Source of the DNA: Rhineura floridana | Taxonomy: Eukaryota > Chordata > Lepidosauria > Squamata > Rhineuridae | DNA length: 64,000 nt | NCBI RefSeq assembly: GCF_030035675.1 | Contig: NC_084487.1 | Span: 89,352,486-89,416,485 of the forward strand | Reading direction: 5' to 3' | Part shown: piece after piece, positions 1 to 11,925 of the stretch | Numbering within the stretch: the first letter of the stretch is position 1 | Layout: each line of letters begins with the position of its first letter | Program-made: the position numbers and the translations under genes | The notes under the pieces: generated by a model | Databases searched by the model: none | Seen by the model: the letters and a program-made list of their open reading frames with translations, nothing else | Told to the model about the DNA's origin: nothing

Positions 1-229
1 CATTTCATCAATTCTTTCCACATTCGGAACATACCATATCTAATCTCAACTGATCTACTGTTATGCTGAGCCAGCAAGGGCTGCTCGGATAATAAAGATG
101 CAGATTACCCAGTATGGGACATTATGGAAACTACTACTCACATTATAATAGAGTGCAGTGACTGCTCTCTGCCTTTGAGGGGTTGAATGGAGCTTCTAAT
201 TACTGTCATGTTTGGGGTTGGATCCCAAC

Positions 230-1900
230 CTGTTCGGTATGCACTCTTTCCAGATGGGTGTGGCTTCTATAGTAGCTATGTTGGGCTGTGGGAGCACAGC
301 CATGCAGGCAGTGGGGCACTGCGGTAGGCCATTTATGGGCCCTCCTTAACCGTTGTGCTGCTGAGCATGTTGTTAATTGTTGTTTTTGTTTTAACAGGTT
401 GGAGGGTGCTGGAGAGAGTCAAGGTACTCATATGTGGCCACAGATGGTATTCTTGGCCAAGAAGAGGGCGTCGCAGACCAGGTTCCCCCAGTTGGGGCTC
501 AGCCATTGCACTTTGGTCCAGTGGCTGGGTAGACATGGCATGGTGTGGGAATGCCTCCTGCCAACGCTTTTTGATGCTTTGTTGGTGCAGCACCCTCTAC
601 ATGTTTTGGTGATACATTTGGGAGGCAATTACCTGGGACTGTTGAAGGGGAACATAAGAACATAAGAAGAGCCTGCTGGATCAGGCCAGTGGCCCATCTA
701 GTCCAGCATCGTGTTCTCACAGTGGCCAACCAGGTGCCTGGGGGAAGCCCGCAAGCAGGACCCGAGTGCAAGAACACTCTCCCCTCCTGAGGCTTCCGGC
801 AACTGGTTTTCAGAAGCATGCTGCCTCTGACTAGGGTGGCACAGCACAGCCATCATGGCTAGTAGCCATTGATAGCCCTGTCCTCCATGAATTTATCTAA
901 TCTTCTTTTAAAGCCGTCCAAGCTGGTGGCCATTACTGCATCTTGTGGGAGCAAATTCCATAGTTTAACTATGCGCTGAGTAAAGAAGTACTTCCTTTTG
1001 TCTGTCCTGAATCTTCCAACATTCAGCTTCTTGGAATGTCCACGAGTTCTAGTATTATGAGAGAGGGAGAAGAACTTTTCTCTATCCACTTTCTCAATGC
1101 CATGCATAATTTTATACACTTCTATCATGTCTCCTCTGACCCGCCTTTTCTCTAAACTAAAAAGCCCCAAATGCTGCAACCTTTCCTCATAAGGGAGTCG
1201 CTTACGCTTACAAGGGAAAGCCCTTGTCATTCAGGCTTGCCTGGACTTTGCAGCCATACGATGGAGGTGGCCTGGGACCATAATTGTCTGATCCAATACC
1301 CTCCCCAGGAGGAGTTGGAGGGGTGGGATTGACCCCAGGAGCCTGAACAAGGCTTGTCAGAAGGTAAATAGGGAAGTCTGGCTCGCCGTTGCTGGTTGGC
1401 AGGGCGCGGTAATACATTATCTGGAGGTGAAGTGTGGAAGGGCTGATCTTTACCAGCCAGATGGTGTTCATATGTCTGACTTGGGTAATGATCTGTTTTT
1501 GACTGATCTGCAGAGTGCCCTGCGCATAATTATTAGTCGCAGGGGGGGTAGAGGGACTAAGCTGAGGCTTGTCCTCTTCTGTGGCAGATAGGTGTGGGAA
1601 TTTCACAGGATAGGGTTTGGTGACCACCCTTAGGCACCCTTTAAGATGATTGGTGGGTTCTGAGGCCTGCCTTCCAGGTTGTGCAGCCGGTTGGCAGGAT
1701 AAGGCTCACCTTTGGGGCTAACCTGTAACACCCACTCAGAGTTGTGCAGCCCTGAGGTGGGGTGGAACAGGAAGGCCTCCCTAACCACCCTGTGGGAATG
1801 GGGTCCGGAAGAGGGGATTGGGCTTGGACCACCCCCTTTCCCATGGCAGGGTGTCCTCGCCTGATTGGGTAAGAGTTAATTCCCACACTTGTCTCTGCAG
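230..1900 (+). mobile_element. DIRS/Ngaro-like tyrosine-recombinase retroelement remnant (fossil)
   Basis: The + strand of about 390-650, resuming at about 1212-1530, encodes pieces resembling the SGNH-hydrolase-like domain carried by DIRS/Ngaro-type retroelements. Visible landmarks are an early CGH block, a HLGGN block near 615-635, a WRG block near 1310 and a PDGVH block near 1460. A pyrimidine-rich stretch ending in CAG lies at about 379-399, just before the first block. An AATAAA lies near 1942. No reverse transcriptase or recombinase domain was recognised, so this is a part of an element. It is old and broken in several places and is split by a CR1 LINE. Family assignment rests on recalled domain blocks; element ends are uncertain. 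Confidence 0.55.
653..1211 (-). mobile_element. CR1 LINE, 5'-truncated 3' end
   Basis: Read on the - strand, 859-1200 encodes the C-terminus of CR1 ORF2: the blocks LPYEERL, RGDMIEVYK, RTRGHSKKLN and KYFFTQRIVKLWN are all present. Positions 653-860 are the CR1 3' UTR and end in the repeated CATAAGAA tail. The element is about 560 bp, against several kilobases when complete, so it is a dead 5'-truncated copy. It interrupts the DIRS/Ngaro-like remnant. The flanks AAGGGGAA (645-652) and AAGGGAAA (1212-1219) look like a target-site duplication differing at one base. Confidence 0.9.
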
Positions 1901-1960
1901 ATCATTTATTATGCAATCAAGCATTTAAATGGCTTTATTTCAATAAACGTGGCCCTTGAT

Positions 1961-3210
1961 TTACCCACACTTCATCTTCATTTCCCGGCTATGCATTGCA
2001 ATTGGACAAACAGAATGCTAACTGCATTTGCAGGTGTTACTAAACAGCATGTTGTGAAAATAGGAAGCTAACACCAGAAATGAGGTTCAGAATAGTACAG
2101 AGAGGTGCCAATAAAGAGAGGAGATGCCTGGAATGTGTGTGGGAGATGTCAGGGGTTAGATGCTCTTGTCTGAATGAACTTTTTGCTTCAAACTTCAGAG
2201 GGATGTATTTACACCTTCTGGAGCTGCATAGGGCCCCCTCCAGACTTGTGTTTTATGCAGGTGCATTCTGCAACATGTTCTTGACACAATAATCGTGCAT
2301 TAGTGGTTGCCATATTTTGCTTTATTGGTTCTGCGATACTTCCCCAATGCTACCACATTATTGCTGTCTGAACGGGCTACAGCAGCACAACAAAAGCAGG
2401 ACACCCCACCAAAAAAACCCCCCAACTTGGAACACTTGTGGTATGAAGTTACAGGCCTTCAGTAGGAAGTTACAGGATATGCACTAATTGAAAATGAAGG
2501 AGCATGACTACCTTGAAACTTTTGCAGGCATGAACAGTATTGAAAGAGGGATCACATATGACTACCCTGATAGCATCATGAGCACAGATCATGATGAATG
2601 CACAATAGGAAGGATGTCTAGAGGGGCCCTAGGAAAGAGATCTTTAGCAGGAGATCTCTTTACCCAACCCAAAGCTGCAGTGATTACACAGCCACAGTTA
2701 CTAACCCTTTTCTTGGTAGACAGCTTTCAGGCACCCAAAGTCAATTGGGATCAGATTTTGGCAATACTAGAACATTTTTAAACATGACACTGAAAGTGCC
2801 TTTGAACCAGTTGTGTGTGCATGAAATCAGTTGATAGACATTTTAAGTGTACATTCTTGCTAAATGAAGTTTTACATTCGCATACACACATAGGAAATCC
2901 AAAAAGTACTCACTGCCTAGTTCTAAATTTAACAGTTAAGTTCCACTGAGTTCATTGGGGTTTGTTTCCTAGTAGGTGTGCTTAGGTTTGCAATCTTTGT
3001 ATCGTATGTGAGATCACACTAAGTTACTGTTTTGTTAGGAAGCAACAGCACCATATTCTTGCACAGCTGCCATTCATTTCAAAAGAGAGTTCCCCACTAG
3101 AATGGGTTTACTATTTTTTACAGACCTCCTAGTCTTCCCCACTACAATGAGATGTGTAATATTTCTATTTAAATTTTAGTAATAATTTCTAAGTTTGCAT
3201 CTACGCATGT
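1961..3210. other. Intergenic stretch, mostly unassigned
   Basis: No gene is recognisable. At about 2925-3003 there is a degraded copy of a short repeat that recurs in this window; its core reads roughly 'gttccactgagttcattggg' and ends in 'gcaatct'. Positions 2226-2385 have weak inverted ends (CCCCTCCAGAC and GTCTGAACGGG) that could be an old DNA transposon, but this is marginal. Confidence 0.4.
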
Positions 3211-3224
3211 CATAAATATTCTGA

Positions 3225-3735
3225 TTCAGACCAGGAGTGGAAGGCACTTAAGGCAGAGGACTCTGAAGGGGGGGGGCTAATGAGACAATGGAGTCGGGCC
3301 CTTTTGACAAAACCCACCCTCTGCCTCTGAATGCGCCTGGATCTCATGATGGGCAGGGGTCCCAGAGGTTGTCTCTCCCTTGCGGTTAGAGGAGGGGGGC
3401 CATTAGAGACTGTGAAGGCCGTTTCCCTGCTGGAGGAGAGCTCAGAGGTGAGTCTGGCAATGTCTCCCAGGGAGAGGCAGTGCATCAAAAGAAAAGAGGA
3501 GACTTGTCTGCCTTGGTGGAGCAACTGCCTCCAGGAAAGGACAGGGATTCTCGCAAGTAGCAAGGCATTCTCCGCCTCTTGGCAGGCAGGCAGGCAATCT
3601 TGTTGGAACAACTTCACAGTTCCTGTGTAGTCTTGAAACCCTTGTTACTGATCTTGGACACCCAAACCTTGGCCTTGAGCCTGAACCGGATTTGTTCCTA
3701 CCACTTTGCCTTGTAAGAGCACCTGGACTAGATTC
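3225..3735 (+). other. GC-rich unclassified block, possibly an old interspersed repeat
   Basis: This block is richer in G and C than its surroundings, with runs of G at 3270-3278 and 3401-3406. It holds a 99-codon ATG-started ORF (3331-3630) that resembles no protein I know. The serine- and charge-rich translation and sharp compositional edges suggest a fragment of an interspersed element more than a host exon. No terminal repeats or target-site duplication were found. Confidence 0.25.
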
Positions 3736-3739
3736 TTCT

Positions 3740-4530
3740 CTCTCTACGATGCTGAGTTTATATCATTAGTCTATAATAACAAACACTCACTTCTTTACTT
3801 TCAAGAAAGTGCACCTGTTGTTGTTTTTGCATGGGAGCCAAGACAATGTATATATAAATTATAACATGCCAATTGTATGCAAATTTAAACCTTTTTAATG
3901 TCTGAGTACAAAGATGGAGGGAGCCATTTGCGTATATATGTGTAGGCTTCTGAGCAAACAACATCTTGAACACATGGGGGGTTGGACCAGGCCAGTGGGT
4001 ACAATACAAATTCCCCCTTGACATGTTGCTTTCTAAATGGGACTCCAATGCCATCCTAAGTGTCAGTAGGGTCTCACACATTATGATCACTGATTGGAAT
4101 CTATGTTTAAGGACCGTATCTCACTAGATCATTTTTAAAAAGAGAAGGGCTCTTGCAAAACATGCCTGTAAGGTGGGATGATATATAAAGCATTTGCTAG
4201 TGCAAAGCACACAGATATACTGAGAATCCAGGAAAGGCTCCCAATTTTTTTTATTTATTTAGAACTGTCATAGCATTGCATACTCTGTTCCTTTCTTTCA
4301 TGTATTCATTTTGACATCTCCCTGTATTTTCTATTTATACATTTTGGAACAACCAGAAACATGTTTTTCCTTCCCATACATGAATGGAAAATCACAGCTA
4401 CAAATGTCTTGAAATAAGCTAGATTCAGCTCCACACATGCATTTTAAACATTGTTTTGGTCATTCACATTCACTAGCAAACACATCCAAATCCACCAAGC
4501 TTTTGAGTAAATGTACTGAATAGAAGTTCA
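3740..4530. other. Intergenic, nothing recognised
   Basis: AT-rich single-copy-looking sequence. No ORF with family resemblance, repeat or RNA gene was recognised. Confidence 0.4.
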
Positions 4531-4743
4531 GGGTTATGTCCAGCAAAGTCATTCCATTTGCACAAAGACTTCTGCTTGCACAGTGGACCTTCCCCTCCCT
4601 CTCCTCTCCCCGTGCACCTCCACTTACTGCAAATCTGCTATGTAGAACAGATTTGGGGGGGCATAGGGGGAGGAGAGGGAGGAGAAGTTCAGTTGCAGAA
4701 GCAGGTCCTTGCACAAACGGGACAACTTCATTGGATATAACTG
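4531..4743. mobile_element. Palindromic MITE
   Basis: The two halves are inverted copies over about 75 bp. The left arm begins GTTATGTCCAGCAAAGTC and the reverse complement of the right arm begins GTTATATCCAATGAAGTT; both run into a CTCCCTCTCCTC block beside the short unpaired centre. The long foldback with no coding capacity fits a miniature inverted-repeat transposon. Superfamily and target-site duplication are unclear. Confidence 0.7.
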
Positions 4744-5141
4744 TCAAAGAGTAGCTATTGAGCAATAGGTAGTCAATTTTCAACTAAGTTTAAGATGGAG
4801 AATATAGTTCCATAAAGCTTATAATACTTTCAACAGGTATGGTAAAGTATTCAAACATGCAGTCTTTCCCCCTTTATTCTGAAATTATGAACTCCAGGTG
4901 ATCAGTACTTGCTGAATGTGTAGTTTGGTTTTCAGCCACAGGCAACAAAGATAGAAGAATTAGTCAAAACAAAAGTCTTTGTCAGAACCCTTTACTAGGC
5001 ACTGAGATATGCCAACATAAATTAAGCTTTGTGTGCAATATTTCATGCCTGTTTTATAGGCTTGATGTAAGGAAGAACTACATAAGCCTTTGTACAAACA
5101 TATATTGTATAAACATATATTATTTTCAATTCATGAGATAT

Positions 5142-5800
5142 TGGGTGCTTCCACACTGCACTTTATTCTGTTATTCTGACGATTTCTTACCTGGTAATTT
5201 GTGCATTATATTGAGCTTTCACACGACATACTGGGTAGCTCTGGAATTCTGGTGGAATGTAGTGCAAGTGTAGTGTTAATTTCCGCAATAAATGATACCA
5301 GAAATAATCTGTTAGCAAGGCTGGGAACCCGGAAGATCATGGGAGTGTTTCGCTAGCTGCTGCCGCTCATGTGACAGGCATCCCAGCATGCAGTGCATTC
5401 CTGCCCTTTAGTCGTGCAGGTTTTTTGTGTTTTTTTGCCTGATGAACGTTGTACCGGTATTCTGGCATCAGCACAGATAGCAGCAGCGTTTCACATACAC
5501 ACACGTCTTGATACAACTAAAAGAATTTAAAAAGTCAGATCCTAAAGGGAGAGGGCTTGCATGGCGATGGGACAAGATCTTAGACCTCCTACACAGTGGG
5601 GAATAGTGTGCATGGGTGAGGGACGAAAACAAGCTGTGCGAAAGACAATTGCATGAAATGCCGCTATATCGGCTAAAAAAGTACTGTTCCTTATCACAAG
5701 AGGTCCTACAGTGTGAAAGGGATTTTAGAAATCAGGACAGAAGCGCTACCTTTTTAATCCGTTAAACTAGTGCTGTTAGCCCCATGTGCGAAAGCAGCCA
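5142..5800. mobile_element. Non-autonomous DNA transposon with terminal inverted repeats (hAT- or Harbinger-like)
   Basis: The left end reads TGGGTGCTTCCACACTG and the reverse complement of the right end reads TGGCTGCTTTCGCACAT, so the 659-bp block is bounded by imperfect terminal inverted repeats. The interior carries no transposase ORF. It keeps more CpG dinucleotides than its flanks, which hints at a fairly young copy or at an interior not long methylated. Target-site duplication could not be settled, so the superfamily is left open. Confidence 0.6.
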
Positions 5801-5957
5801 TAGTTTGTCATTTCTCTTTTTCCTTTTTATTTGATCCTTTACATAGTGAGAGGATAAGGAAGAGGTTCACCTACTGATATTAATGAGGTGCTCCTCCATT
5901 AATATATAGGATCTCACTCTCCCACCTACTTGCCCCATCTGTCATAATTATTGACAT

Positions 5958-6345
5958 ATAGCACAGTGGGGAGGAGAGCCTGGCTGGGAGTCCAGAGTCT
6001 GTGAGTTCAAATCCCCACTCATGTCTCCTAGGTGTAAAGGGCCAGCTAAAGATCACCCCCACAGTGAGTGGCTGAGGGGTTAGGTGCCCTGCCACCTGTG
6101 CAGCCATGGGCAAGCTGCATAGTCCCAAGGAGCCCAGTTGCCCCCCAGCTGGCAGTTGCGGACAAGGAAGGGGCTGGCTTGTGCAGCTGCAGCAAGCTGA
6201 GCAGGCCCTAGCCAGCTGGGGAGGACTAGCCTCAGAGGGAGGCAATGGTAAACCCCCTCTGAATACCGCTTACTATGAAAACCCTATTCATAGAGTAGCC
6301 ATAAGTCAAGATCCACTTGAATGTAATCCATTATTATTATTAGAA
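5958..6345 (+). mobile_element. Long tRNA-derived SINE with Bov-B-type tail
   Basis: The head has an RNA polymerase III box-B-like GAGTTCAAATCCCC at about 6002-6015. A middle of about 230 bp is absent from the shorter SINEs at 34938 and 19995. The end is the shared tail (GTAGCCATAAGTCAAGATC, then ACTTGAATG) followed by a TTATTATTA run. It is a longer subtype of the Sauria-type SINEs in this window. Confidence 0.75.
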
Positions 6346-6746
6346 AGTTTCAATATGTATCTTCCATGGGATTTCATTATATATAGGGAAAGTCTGGAGC
6401 CAAGACACTGTACTAGTTATTTAGCAAGAATTGTATATGTGCCCAGCTGCAAATGTGTTGTTTTCCCGGGAGTCAGAGGATGGGCTTGTACAGTCACTCT
6501 GCATCATTCCATCCCCTTTGACTTGATATGTGAGCAACTTCTCTATAGAATTCAGTAGTCCTTTTTCTTGCATGACGTTTGCTAGTACCTGCCTCTGTAG
6601 GTTGCCTGCTTCATCTACTAGGTTTTACTTCTTTCTTTTAGGTCTTTTCTTGAGGGTGGAGAAGTGGAGACTAATTATAGAAATATTCATCTATTAAATA
6701 CTTAGTCTCATGATTATATTTGTCAAATCAACTATTTCCAAAACAG

Positions 6747-7140
6747 GCTACAGCTTATGAAATATGTAAATGGCCATTATTATGTATCGTGCCCACTCCT
6801 GACCTGAAGCCAGACACTGATTCCTGGAATGATAAACCAGACCTCCTGCTGACCAAAGACTTGGGGGAACAGACCGGGGCCTCTGTTAGCAACCTCGATG
6901 GCTTTGAGATTCTGGGAGAAACCTTCCCAGGACTGCCTCCAGAGGATCCTCTTGAAGTGCCCTCAAAATGAGTTCCAGTCCAATTGACAGCAGAAGAGCC
7001 CCCAGAGGGAGAGGTCGGACCACTCCCCAGCCCTTGAGAGTGCAGGCATCTAAAGGTCCAACCTTGGACCATGGGTCAACAATGAAATGCATCTCTGAAG
7101 GGCCGAAGTTGGTGTACAACTATGGAGTAAAGGACTCCTT
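6747..7140 (+). other. Unidentified coding-like block
   Basis: After 'tttccaaaacag' at 6735-6746, which could serve as a splice acceptor, the + strand is open for about 74 codons to a stop near 6969. The translation is acidic and contains blocks such as PDLKPDTDSWNDKPDLLLT and DGFEILGETFPG. From 6968 an overlapping ORF in another frame opens with ATG and reads MSSSPIDSRRAPRGRGR before ending near 7141. I recognise neither. It may be a terminal exon of an unknown gene, a retrocopy fragment or chance. The upstream part has no ATG in frame, so a splice junction would be needed if it is translated. Confidence 0.2.
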
Positions 7141-7149
7141 ATGATTCAA

Positions 7150-7527
7150 GCTCCTGCTTAAAAGGAAGGACTCTCAGAGCAAGCTTAAGCACATAACAGC
7201 TGGTTGGTTATGATAACTCACTTTTGCTGTAATTTATGTTGAAATCTATCACTTTTATGTAAGACCTACAGGATTCTGAGGCTAGCATCCATTCTTAATT
7301 TGTATGAATTGTCATATTTTATGTGCATAATAAGTAGAAAGCATATTTTGGATGGGACTTTAATCATATTTTTGTGAAGGCAGACTTGCGTGTTTAAAAG
7401 ACTTCCATCAATCCAGCTTGCATCTTCAAAATAATGTATTTATTGGAATGGAGTTCTGGATGCAGCAAAAACCAAGACCTAACTAATGGGCTAACTAACT
7501 AAGAGCTAATTCACTATATATATTTTC
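7150..7527. other. Intergenic, nothing recognised
   Basis: AT-rich sequence between the unidentified block and the L2 element. No feature supported. Confidence 0.4.
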
Positions 7528-7540
7528 AGATGATAATAAT

Positions 7541-9419
7541 AATAATAATAATAAAATTTAATGTATGTGTCGCCTATCTGGCCGATGGCCAATCTAGGCA
7601 ACGTACATGTAAACAGTTAAAACACAATGGGATAAAATACATTAATACAATATATAAACAATACAGCAGCAACAACAATACTAGTGCAGGGTAAGAGGCA
7701 TTTCAGTCATAGAAGTTAACCCTCCCCAGAAATCCCAAAGGCCTGTTGAAAGAGCCAGGTCTTTAAGGCTTTACGAAATACATTTAGGGAAGAGGCGTGC
7801 TGTAGATCTTGTGGGAGGGAGTTCCAGAGGGTGGGGGCCACCACTGAGAATGCCCTCTCTCTAGTTCCCGCCAATCTAGCTGTTTTTGTCGGCGGGATTG
7901 AGAGAAGGCCCTGTGTGGCTGATCTTGTCGGGCAGCATTATTGGTGGCATTGAAGGCGCCCCTTTAGATAAACTGGGCCGAGACCGTATAGGGATTTAAA
8001 GGTTAATACCAACACCTTGAATTGGGCCCGGAAGACAACTGGAAGCCAGTGTAGATCGAACAACACTGGTGTGATGTGATCCCGGCGGCGACTATTCGTA
8101 AGTAGTCAAGCCGCCGCGTTTTGTATAAGTTGTAGTTTCCGGACCGTTTTCAAGGGTAACCCCACGTAGAGCGCATTACAGTAATCCAATCGAGAGGTGA
8201 CCAGGGCGTGTACTACCAGTGGGAGCTGATGAACAGGAAGGTAGGGTTGCAGCCTTCGTATGAGGTGTAGTTGATACCAGGTTGCCCGGCTCACTGCCGA
8301 AATCTGAGCCTCCATGGACAGCCTGGAATCAAGCACAACCCCAAGGCTGCGGACCTGGTCCTTCAGGGGTAGACTCACCCCACTGAACTTCAGGTCAACA
8401 TCTCCCAACCTTCTCTTGTCCCCCACGAGTAGCACCTCGGTCTTATTGGGGTTCAACTTCAGCTTGTTCCTTCCCATCCATCCACTCACGGATTCCAGGC
8501 ACTTGGACAAGGTCTCCACAGCCAACTCTGGTGAAGATTTAAACAAGAGATAGAGCTGAGTGTCATCCGCATATTGGTGACACTGCAGCCCAAATCTCCT
8601 AATGATTGTCCCCAGCGGCTTCATATAAATGTTAAAAATAGCATGGGAGAGAGGATAGAGCCCTGTGGCACACCACAATTGAGAGGCCAAGGGTCTGAAA
8701 CCTCCTCCCCCAATGCTACCTGTTGGTACCTATCGGAGAGAAAGGAACGCAACCACTGTAATACAGTGCCTCCAATTCCCAATCCCTCCAGGCGATGTAA
8801 AAGGATACTGTGGTCGACAGTATCAAAAGCCTCTGAGAGATCAAGGAGGACAAGAAAGGTGAATCCTCCCCTATCTAATGCCCTCCTCATATCATCTACC
8901 AGAGCGACCAAGGCTGTTTCAGTTCCGTGACCAGTCCTGAAACCCGATTGGTATGGATCCAAGTAATCCGTTTCATCCAAGTGTGTCGACAACTGGTTGG
9001 CCACCACTCGCTCAATGACCTTGCCCAAGAATGGTAGGTTCGAAATTGGGCGAAAGTTATTGAAAACTTGGGGATCCAAGGAGGGCTTCTTCAAGATGGG
9101 CTTTACAATTGCCTCCTTGAAGGCTGATGGCATCACACCCTCTTTCAAGGATGCGTTTACCACCGCTTTAATCCCCTTGCCCAATTTCTCTCTGCAGCTC
9201 ATAAGGAGCAACGATGGGCAAGGATCAGTTAGGCAAGTGGTAGGCTTCACAGTCGAAAGCACCTTGTCCACATCCTCAGAAGGGAGAAGCTGAAACCGAT
9301 CCCAACTTACCGGCATGCAACTGGCCAACTTTGGTTCACTTACTGTATCCACGGCGCACGGGATCGAGCTCCGTAAGTGTTCGATTTTATCGGCGAAGTG
9401 CTTTGCCAATATGTCACAG
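7541..9419 (-). mobile_element. L2-clade LINE, 5'-truncated, reverse-transcriptase region
   Basis: The - strand encodes a large part of an L2-type reverse transcriptase: the blocks FRPISNLPFLGKVIE, LLDLSEAFDTVDHSILL (RT motif A), GVPQGSILSPMLF, YADDTQLYL (catalytic YADD) and KLNPNKTEVLLVG. It continues into the C-terminal DHITP/LHWLP and LWNSLP region. The frame is broken by a shift in the overlap of the two ORFs (8621-8690) and by a stop at 8106-8108 just after the QNAAA block. The 3' tail is an ATT/AAT run beginning near 7541. GATAATAAT occurs at 7532-7540 and 9420-9428 and may be the target-site duplication, although the tail microsatellite blurs it. The element is the same family as the + strand copy at 42995-44371. 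Confidence 0.9.
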
Positions 9420-9429
9420 GATAATAATT

Positions 9430-10478
9430 AATAATGATTGTTTTTAAAAACTATAATGTAGCAAATTCTTTTTGTTTGCAATATCCACTATGAATGCATT
9501 TATTTATTTAAATTATTTCTTAACCAGCCTTCATCAGAAGGTCCCGTAGTGCTATTTAAAAGTGTGAAAGCACTTTTGAAAATGTTGATACGTAAGAGTC
9601 AAATAATGATCATGTAGGATGACAATAATGATCATTAGGCATTAGTGACCTGGCTTCCAAATCGGTAATTAATAAAATAATCAGTGTGACTAGATTAAGG
9701 ATTGTGCTGTGGCTGCAACAACATCTTTAATGTCCTGTTTATTCTGCCCCACTGTGAATGGCTGAATTGCCCATTATTTGCCAAGTGAAAACATAGCAAC
9801 TTTACTTGCTCTCGCAAAGGGGCTGTGCTGTGTATACCAAACATGTCATGTATTGCCTATAATATTGCCAAGTTAGGATAACCAGGCACACAACACCTAG
9901 TACAGATGACTTATCTATTATAAAAGCATGGCAAAGAAGTTACACCTGCTGATCCAGCCCGATTTCCAAAAATGCGGGGTAGAGATCACATGTCCTGCTT
10001 GTAAGTTATTAGGTTCTGTTATACATGGTATTTATTTTATTTTATTTAAACTCCAACACTTCCAAAGGCAACAATATGCTACATTTTATATATATAGCAT
10101 ATAAATGTATTGTTGCCTATTCTAGGGCTTTGGGGGTGAGACAAGCAATATAATTTTTTAAGGATGCTAGTTTAATTAACAGATTTATCCTTTATCTCAG
10201 ACTTCCCTCACCTGCTACCCTACTTATCTAGTCACATGATCTCCATTGGTCTTTTGCCTCCCAATCAGAATGCTGGGAATGCCTACATACAGGATTAGAT
10301 TGTTATTGTGCTAGCTCAGCTGTAGTGCTTTGTTCAATTATACAGCCACAAAAGTGGCTGTATACTATAGCCAGCATGGCTTTTTTGCATTCCGCAATGT
10401 TAAATTGAAAATACTCCCTATGCCATTCTGATGCTTCTCATAAGCTCATTTTAAAACAAAACCTTACAAAACTTATAG
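9430..10478. other. Intergenic, nothing recognised
   Basis: AT-rich, with short A/T-rich runs near 9497-9530 and 10030-10050. No gene or well-bounded repeat seen. Confidence 0.4.
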
Positions 10479-10479
10479 T

Positions 10480-10605
10480 CCTGAACTGCAACAAACCCTT
10501 GCAGTTTAAGAAGTTACCTGTAGCCAACAAATATTTCTACAGAATATATCTGTTGACTATAGGTACGTTCTTGAACTACAAGGTTTTTTGACTATTAGTG
10601 AATTT
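10480..10605. mobile_element. Short palindromic derivative of the 33.8-kb TIR transposon
   Basis: About 55 bp of inverted arms meet at TTTCTACAGAATAT. The right end GACTATTAGTGAA and the arm sequence (AACCCTTGCAGTTTAAGAA) match the ends of the element at 33826-35287, with the roughly 1 kb interior missing. It is therefore a deletion derivative (MITE) of that family. The extreme left end is diverged. Confidence 0.65.
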
Positions 10606-10947
10606 ATGCTCAGTCTATGTAGCAACTACCACAGCCATTGGGTGGAGGGAGGGGGTAATTTCTTTCAAATTCTTCAAAACTGCCTGCCTTTTCATTCTAA
10701 TTTAAAACTTGTTTCACTTCATTATTACTTCTGTAAATTTTTGGGATAATCCCTTAAAGAATTGTTTGCCAAGGTCTTCATGGTTGTATCTACTTGTGTA
10801 GCCCCCATGTTATTTGCTTGCTTGTTATATTCTCTGTTGTTTCATGGCATGTATTTTATGGGTACCTCAGTGAATGTGAGCAGAAGCATGTTTTAGCTCT
10901 TGATGCTAAATGTAGTTGTTGTAGTGGGAGACCCCCAGAGCTCATGT

Positions 10948-10965
10948 GTGAGTGAGTGAGTGAGT

Positions 10966-11035
<70 letters not shown>
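10948..11035. repeat. (TGAG)n-(GA)n microsatellite
   Basis: About five to six TGAG units run into more than 30 uninterrupted GA dinucleotides. The tract explains the poly-Ser-Leu ORF on the - strand, which is not a gene. Confidence 0.98.
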
Positions 11036-11039
<4 letters not shown>

Positions 11040-11714
11040 AGTTCATCTGCATGGAGAAAAACAACAGAAATTCCATCCCCACTAAAAAATATGAGGATGC
11101 ACAACTGATCTCTGCATGAATCTCAGGATGAATATGTGCCACCGTGCTATGTGGACCCTGTCTTCTTGCAAGAGTATACTGAATATGCTATATTCCCAAG
11201 CAAGAGCAGGTATTGGGTACTGCGAAAGGGCGAATGGTGCAAATGAGAAAAGAAAAGGCTGCAGAATGTGCCTTGTTGGTACAAGATATGAAACAGAAGA
11301 ACTAGATCCATAAAGCCTATATCATGCTAGAACTTGTTAATGCAAACACTGAATTGTCCACATTGAAAACCATTTTTTGTTTACTTTATGTCTTACCTGC
11401 TATATGACATTCAAAAAGCTTTCAAGGTGTCTGCCCATCCAATGTAAAGTACAGAATACATGCAAACTGTTTATGGATTTCCTCTTGGAGAGGAAAGGTA
11501 CATACCATTTTTACGAGGTCAGGACCTTTTGTTTCTTGTTCTCAAAAAGCCAATTGGCCTGGCAGATGAATCTGAATGCAAACCTTGTTGATGAGACAGT
11601 GTCCTCCACTACACTTGAGGGCAGCAAATTAGCTTGGGGGATATAGGGCAAGTCACACACAGTTCTACCCTCCAACACCCTGCTGCCACTCCCCAACAAC
11701 TGCTGTCTGAGGGG

Positions 11715-11785
11715 ACTACTTTATTTATATATTTATTTAACTTATTATTTGATTTATATCCCGCCCTTCTTCCCAGCAGGAGCCC
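11715..11785 (-). mobile_element. L2-type LINE 3' tail fragment
   Basis: Reads, on the - strand, as 'gctcctgctgggaagaaggg' followed by 'cgggatataaatc' and an AT-rich tail, the typical 3' end of reptile L2-type elements. Only the tail is present. Confidence 0.5.
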
Positions 11786-11925
11786 AGACATTACACTGTC
11801 TAATGATAGGGCTGCCCTGATCATTGACTGTGAGGCTAGGTTGAGCAATGGATGTGCTTCTTGAAACATTCCTTTGAGAGGTAGTTTAGCAGAGACCCTG
11901 CTAAAGAGCCTCTCAAGGGAATGCC

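Noticed and set aside
859-1230. 123-codon ORF on the - strand
   Set aside because: It is the C-terminus of CR1 ORF2, not a host gene.
3331-3630. 99-codon ATG-started ORF as a possible gene
   Set aside because: No recognisable domain, GC-rich context, no splice or polyadenylation support.
10856-11104. 82-codon Ser-Leu-repeat ORF
   Set aside because: Generated by the (GA)n microsatellite.
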